A stretch of 64,000 nucleotides of DNA from Endomicrobium proavitum (lineage in GTDB: Bacteria; Elusimicrobiota; Endomicrobiia; Endomicrobiales; Endomicrobiaceae). The notes beneath the pieces are model-generated. The model was not told the origin of the DNA and did not search any database. It was given only the letters and a program-made list of their open reading frames with translations. The DNA lies in contig NZ_CP009498.1 of the NCBI RefSeq assembly GCF_001027545.1, positions 744,001 to 808,000 of the forward strand, read 5' to 3'. Below are positions 63,701-64,000 of this stretch, piece after piece (position 1 is the stretch's first letter; every line of letters begins with the position of its first letter). Position numbers and translations under genes: made by a program.

Positions 63701-64000
63701 ATTCTGCCCAGCCTTTATTACCGCCGCTCCGCCGCCTGCGTATTTTGCTACGTTGCTTGTAAAATACACCTCGTTATTAAACACCACGCTGCTTTGCGTT
63801 AAGCTCAACGCCCCGGCTCCATACGCTTTGTTTGCCGTAAACGACGTTATTTGCGAATTAAACATTACCACCGTTGCGGCATCCGCGCTTCCTATTGCCC
63901 CTCCAACCGCTCCGTCCCAATACTGGTTCTGCGCTTCGTTTCCTATAAATTCCGTTATATTTCCGTTAAATACCAACGTTGCCGTAGATGGTCCTATCAA
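48764..64000 (-). CDS. Giant repeat-built autotransporter (N-terminus outside window)
   Basis: More than 5078 codons open to the window edge; the TTG at 63998 is only the first codon seen, and signal peptide and N-terminus are missing. The passenger is a beta-helix of Pmp-like motifs (GGAIY, FTSNSA, FxGN) and autotransporter-associated strand repeats. It includes four near-identical 738-bp modules, nine 90-residue tandem units and a pair of GNVIGNGYINKEL modules (near 52.2 and 58.1 kb). Residues ending at about 49795-48989 form a type V barrel (DAIWAQLTGG, VMAGYDIY, to LRYNF). Unusually, 74 more residues follow the barrel's terminal Phe (THKEPTQVYVV to KVKTK). Probable role: surface adhesin or shield. 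Confidence 0.88.
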   Translation of the reverse strand: MIGPSTATLVFNGNITEFIGNEAQNQYWDGAVGGAIGSADAATVVMFNSQITSFTANKAYGAGALSLTQSSVVFNNEVYFTSNVAKYAGGGAAVIKAGQNYIFESTAIFRGNTAAVGGGALYNYQGIITSTQGKTIFDKNTASGADGGGAIFNYQGAVNLTGVTFTSNTATTNGGAIANVEGTVTITSSVFTGNVATSSGGAIYNAGALNFATTAGSSITFKGNKAAADANGHDIYNVGTINVTGTGDVVISSGIAGTAAGVINNSANIYLGGANNGYVGLFKQTAGKTYVTGSYFAGISSITAGVVELANGASVSTGTIGVYGAGLLDITTNGNLAFAGSITGNGNVYKEATATGVLALSGNNSGFTGLFKQNAGTTTVTGNYFAGVSSITAGVLELATGASVSTGTIGLWNAAGTLNINAAAIENLAGVTATGNGTINKNAANEFALNNSNFATFSGIYNQNAATTTLTGGVFVGELNVTAGTVKAATSSYVRRLNIGATGELALRTDFASAYSANTTSVTVSTININAASKLLVNDVTTAVNKVVGSSAAVIFAQYNNGVGFSTSNITGDQYGYRYVWSGTAGNYIGWLVYGALPWNTFVGQYQNAVAGSTITLAQDIFAWENMDDDAFGNTTGNNFTIDAADHVINSSGLANKAMTLTNKNINIASVTFTNFAGTGNGGVMNINNSTVTLSGKVTIKESSAAYGGAIYNAGALNLATTAGSSVTFIGNKAAADANGHDIYNIGTINVTGAGDVVISSGIAGTAAGVINNSANIYLGGANNGYVGLFKQTAGKTYVTGNYFAGVSSITAGVVELANGSSVSTGTIGVYGAGLLDITTNGNLAFAGSITGNGNVYKEATATGILALSGNNSGFTGLFKQNAGTTTVTGNYFAGVSSITAGVVELANGSSVSTGTIGLWNAAGTLDITTNGNLAFAGSITGNGNVYKEATATGVLALSGNNSGFTGLFKQNAGTTTVTGNYFAGVSSITAGVVELANGASVSTGTIGLWNAAGTLDITTNGNLAFAGSITGNGNVYKEATATGVLALSGNNSGFTGLFKQNAGTTTVTGNYFAGVSSITAGVLELATGASVSTGTIGLWNAAGTLNINAAAIENLAGVTATGNGTINKNAANEFALNNSNFATFSGIYNQNAATTTLTGGVFVGELNVTAGTVKAATSSYVRRLNIGATGELALRTDFASAYSANTTSVTVSTININAASKLLVNDVTTAVNKVVGSSAAVIFAQYNNGVGFSTSNITGDQYGYRYVWSGTAGNYIGWLVYGALPWNTFVGQYQNAVAGSTITLAQDIFAWENMDDDAFGNTSGNNFTIDAADHVINSSGLANKAMMLNNKNIWIKNARYENFISTLVEGGVIYNTGGSQTNINNVTFAYNATKSTGVGGGAIYNNASGKVIINSATFESNRSANSGGAIFNVANSTVTIGGGTKFTTNTSSSATVGGGAILNSGWLIIDGAAFDKNSATNGGNAGAIYNTGATANVTLANVAFTSNTSLGVAYGGGAIVNDRGIINVNDNVKFIGNTTAGNGGAIASYYDLAKIYITGENVVFASNSATYNGGAIYNTYGFVGASSVTFVGNKTTASGGAYSGNIGSNLTATKIWFSSNSATGNGGAIAVLGASSITITDTAIFDRNNATSQGGAIFANNGRIDLSLATIVSFTSNTSTYAGGAIYATNSTITFGTVNFEGNKSVSNNGGAMFLAAGANIEFAGAGAVTFTSNSATDGGAIYVSSASGIVDFSGAGSVAFTSNSATANGGAIYAIGSTITISGATSFESNKAGTQGGAIYNAAAGIINFNTVTGSSVTFKGNRASSAANGHDIYNVGTINVTGAGDVVISSGIAGTAAGVINNSANIYLGGANSGYVGLFKQTAGKTYVTGSYFAGVSSITAGVVELSTGSSISGGTIGLWNAAGELKITTADNLTFTGNVIGNGYINKELSSTGTLTLTGDNSAFNGNFTQKAGTTTVTSAGKMFAGTNTISNSLLNITGEDVYYTVNLSTNGILRQNTNNNASSATVNGNAIKFIASGATATFNNLTGDSYAYYTLANRIENGQANTVIFNNGYVEISSDNYAGATAYNFNDSVLDISNYAAQSTRTITFGDVFVTGNSGLNFGITFNEIVANSSYDFTSDKLYTSTSSAGSLDMFGLRVYNGDQYMKLHGMYSTQVLFGGLKFDNAVSSVTIIMATHTFIVWSMPDLQSISVLVLGGRSLYDANLETSDRDYIVDTANVYHIDQPFTDTSWGRFIVEGNDTDAAKWIISGVIDNVIEPYDGTNSYLFTLSSATEFTLRNVAVTSAATSASHSGSGSVILQTAPNSTATVRNVYLTYNAAASSGGAIATIAGKMEIDSVTFTGNTGYMGGAVYAQGNTINFNNVIFTSNSATKGGAIGAVNSVLNFNGNVLFANNGSSAADGGAIYADASVLTGSAVDFTNNIAANGGAIYVGSATINGGFKFTGNVATSSGGAIYNAGALNLVTTAGSSITFKGNKAAADANGHDIYNVGTINVTGTGDVVISSGIAGTAAGVINNSANIYLGGANSGYVGLFKQTAGKTYVTGSYFAGVSSITAGVVELANGSSLSTGTIGLWNAAGTLDITTNGNLAFAGSITGNGNVYKEATATGILALSGNNSGFTGLFKQNAGTTTVTGNYFAGISSITAGVVELANGSSVSTGTIGLWNAAGTLDITTNGNLAFAGSITGNGNVYKEATATGVLALSGNNSGFTGLFKQNAGTTTVTGNYFAGVSSITAGVVELATGSSVSTGTIGLWNAAGTLDITTNGNLAFAGSITGNGNVYKEATATGVLALSGNNSGFTGLFKQNAGTTTVTGNYFAGVSSITAGVVELANGSSVSTGTIGLWNAAGTLNINAAAIENLAGVTATGNGTINKNAANEFALNNSNFATFSGIYNQNAATTTLTGGVFVGELNVTAGTVKAATSSYVRRLNIGATGELALRTDFASAYSANTTSVTVSTININAASKLLVNDVTTAVNKVVGSSAAVIFAQYNNGVGFSTSNITGDQYGYRYVWSGTAGNYIGWLVYGALPWNTFVGQYQNAVAGSTITLAQDIFAWENMDDDAFGNTSGNNFTIDAADHVINSSGLANKAMTLTNKNINIASVTFTNFAGTGNGGVMNINNSTVTLSGKVTIKESSAAYGGAIYNAGALNLATTAGSSITFKGNKAAADANGHDIYNIGTINVTGAGDVVISSGIAGTAAGVINNSANIYLGGANNGYAGLFKQTAGKTYVTGSYFAGVSSITAGVVELANGSSVSTGTIGLWNAAGTLDITTNGNLAFAGSITGNGNVYKEATATGVLALSGNNSGFTGLFKQNAGTTTVTGSYFAGVSSITAGVVELATGSSVSTGTIGLWNAAGTLDITTNGNLAFAGSITGNGNVYKEATATGVLALSGNNSGFTGLFKQNAGTTTVTGSYFAGVSSITAGVVELANGASVSTGTIGLWNAAGTLNINAAAIENLAGVTATGNGTINKNAANEFALNNSNFATFSGIYNQNAATTTLTGGVFVGELNVTAGTVKAATSSYVRRLNIGATGELALRTDFASAYSANTTSVTVSTININAASKLLVNDVTTAVNKVVGSSAAVIFAQYNNGVGFSTSNITGDQYGYRYVWSGTAGNYVGWLVYGALPWNTFVGQYQNAVAGSTITLAQDIFAWENMDDDAFGNTSGNNFTIDAADHVINSSGLANKAMTLTNKNINIASVTFTNFAGTGNGGVMNINNSTVTLSGKVTIKESSAAYGGAIYNAGALNLATTAGSSVTFIGNKAAADANGHDIYNVGTINVTGTGDVVISSGIAGNGIINNSANIYLAGINNSYNGLFNQTAGYTKVTGSYFTGISSITGGTVELANGASITNGTIGLWNSTGTLEITTDADLTFAGNVIGNGYINKELSSTGTLTLTGDNSAFNGNFTQKAGTTTVTSAGKMFAGTNTISNSLLEVYSADGVYYNVNLSSNGELNHYATSLSSGNVGSNIKFTASGANAVFDRDTSLVPLLANYNLTNKIDNGQINTVTFNNSYVVLQSTDFAGGTTYKFNNGVIDLMSDVPLLTTMTFTFGSLQVSSVALNFAVAFNNMPYAESDILRAINSTGTLDLGLVRIRDDQDAGLNKTHRVKVLEGITFNGGESENIATSAYEYTVSVATDDYHYIVLIASAPTDEYSLDRQNMKYNNRAFLFSILTGGVAQYREGNSLHKMSSGTFTVAGYDSDVTKSILSGTLYWSTNTTTGRGTFFNIENNTNVNFTLQDLIVENAQANGDYTSDPTIGRTDTNGSVLRMLDAASTATIQNVIIRDNQAYGAGGAIWLSAGEVNISSVVITNNEAAGNGGAIAALGGIINAGNINITSNTTTAGSGGAIYADNALIDLRSALITIANNIAINGGAISANNAQINITGSANITNNEANASGGAISILMSTVTLETLNGDILFSGNKAAGIENDIYLDNGGQLNIITDSTNSIKLEGGILSNAAGSAMEVNKTGVGNLYLGGTNEVWGDFNASAGNVVLVGSASYSGNRLAFNGAGLDMVNDHLNEINVKEFTSLTDLSLDIFANGTNDKIYADSATIDGNIYIRAGVGTYRNVYYDLIISTGLNPVFGVFTTSSIIPSDLRYVLDYSSSNVVRLIINGFFQSDFSGLTPLTYNQSEAARALDDISMKVDTEIIDAINIVMLKTPDEQKQFLSEVSGYFLSNVLRASALDSENNELYDRIKNHCKTEHTNDAIWAQLTGGSTKYGGDDNSLNEFNDGGSGVMAGYDIYRADKKMMFGVYARYKGHDINQNGSSAKVNNMGAGLYGGYILDKWEIKAMLSGSYDSYDTKRYIPWADQTAAGEYGGFSIGADVEGALKIEVANNMNFRPYVGVEAKNVQIGAFKETGAPGFNLDVRSGSYLRSAGRLGAGIGYDDKTWAWYVNLEGKALITGAKPEITSVFEKTDAEFNSRGYSEGVIMGGLGMGGSVRVYDGLKFFVNASAYTAENFTNMYANAGLRYNFCGITHKEPTQVYVVTYNDKNFYFRDTQAAQDFIAKMNKAGAEISTTSIKEKFVADETVVPVSYNVKEIIKVKTK
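48767..48988 (-). other. C-terminal extension after the autotransporter barrel
   Basis: 74 residues after the barrel-ending RYNF: VYVVTYNDKNFYF, a helix FRDTQAAQDFIAKMNKAG, and a charged end. Normal type V barrels end at an aromatic residue recognised by the Bam complex. Confidence 0.7.
52857..53594 (-). repeat. Autotransporter 738-bp module, copy 4 (most C-terminal)
   Basis: Encodes the stretch from NINAAAIENLAGVTATGN to INSSGLANKAM. Nearly identical to copies at 54654, 59961 and 62025 over its full length, including silent positions. Confidence 0.8.
53595..54240 (-). repeat. 90-residue tandem units, array 4
   Basis: 270-bp units (LAFAGSITGNGNVYKEATAT, FKQNAGTTTVTG); two full copies of the GNNSG block, at about 53755 and 54025. 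Confidence 0.75.
54654..55391 (-). repeat. Autotransporter 738-bp module, copy 3
   Basis: Offset by 1797 bp from copy 4, with scattered single-base differences only. Confidence 0.8.
55392..56310 (-). repeat. 90-residue tandem units, array 3
   Basis: Three copies of the GNNSG block at about 55552, 55822 and 56092, spaced exactly 270 bp. Confidence 0.75.
59961..60698 (-). repeat. Autotransporter 738-bp module, copy 2
   Basis: 5307 bp from copy 3. Downstream of KAMMLNNKN the protein diverges into a different Pmp-like region, so this copy marks a recombination-type boundary. Confidence 0.8.
60699..61630 (-). repeat. 90-residue tandem units, array 2
   Basis: Three copies of the GNNSG block at about 60859, 61129 and 61399. 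One boundary reads GVYGAGLLDI in place of GLWNAAGTLDI. Confidence 0.75.
62025..62762 (-). repeat. Autotransporter 738-bp module, copy 1 (most N-terminal seen)
   Basis: 2064 bp from copy 2. It reads FGNTTGNN where the others have FGNTSGNN. Confidence 0.8.
62763..63130 (-). repeat. 90-residue unit, array 1
   Basis: One GNNSG block at about 62923 plus a partial unit with the GVYGAGLLDI variant. Confidence 0.7.

Overview
The window is one 64 kb stretch of a compact, fairly A+T-rich bacterial chromosome in which almost every gene is on the minus strand. Lipoprotein signals, an OmpA-type protein, an autotransporter barrel and an LpsA-like glycosyltransferase point to a double-membraned (Gram-negative-type) organism. 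Class II (B12-dependent) ribonucleotide reductase, ThyX, class 1B dihydroorotate dehydrogenase (PyrD/PyrK) and separate PurS/PurQ/PurL suit an anaerobe. The whole resembles Elusimicrobiota (Endomicrobium/Elusimicrobium type), but that placement is an impression from gene content and not a proven assignment.

Layout. (1) 1-12.4 kb: a carbohydrate locus made of a GH94-like phosphorylase, four paralogous secreted clan-A glycosidase/transglycosylase-like proteins with paired calcium-loop motifs, and the start of a secreted beta-rich protein; a tRNA-Val lies inside the series. (2) 12.5-15.4 kb: a small defence-type island with an orphan CdiA-like PD-(D/E)XK nuclease (plus strand) and an EcoRI-like adenine methyltransferase followed by a DUF262-HNH protein, preceded by a leader of about 200 nt with competing terminator, antiterminator and ribosome-site hairpins. 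(3) 15.4-25.6 kb: one purine/pyrimidine operon with a clear promoter and terminator: purD-purE-pyrR-pyrB-pyrC-pyrK-pyrD-pyrF-GT90-purN-purB. (4) 25.6-40.3 kb: dcd, guaA, two lipoprotein-like proteins, a broken Bro-N gene, the phosphate system pstS-pstC-pstA-pstB-pstB-phoU, then purC-purS-purL-purQ. (5) 40.6-47.5 kb: nrdR-nrdJ, a CPA2 antiporter, thyX, purA, tRNA-Lys and tRNA-Glu. (6) 47.9-64 kb: an OmpA-family protein behind the 3' 15 kb of a giant repeat-built autotransporter whose N-terminus lies outside the window.

The middle 30 kb is thus a nucleotide-metabolism supercluster: de novo IMP and UMP synthesis, AMP and GMP branches, deoxynucleotide and dTMP synthesis, and phosphate uptake. purF, purM, purH, carAB and pyrE are not in the window.

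The most interesting observations are: the riboregulator-like leader before the restriction-modification genes; two PstB proteins whose degenerate residues all fall in one composite ATP site; families of short tandem arrays (heptamers after an ACGG boundary, and head-to-head octamers) that overlap stop codons, supply ribosome-binding sites and have entered pyrK and dcd in frame; the possible beta-glucan locus; and the giant autotransporter with an extra domain after its barrel.
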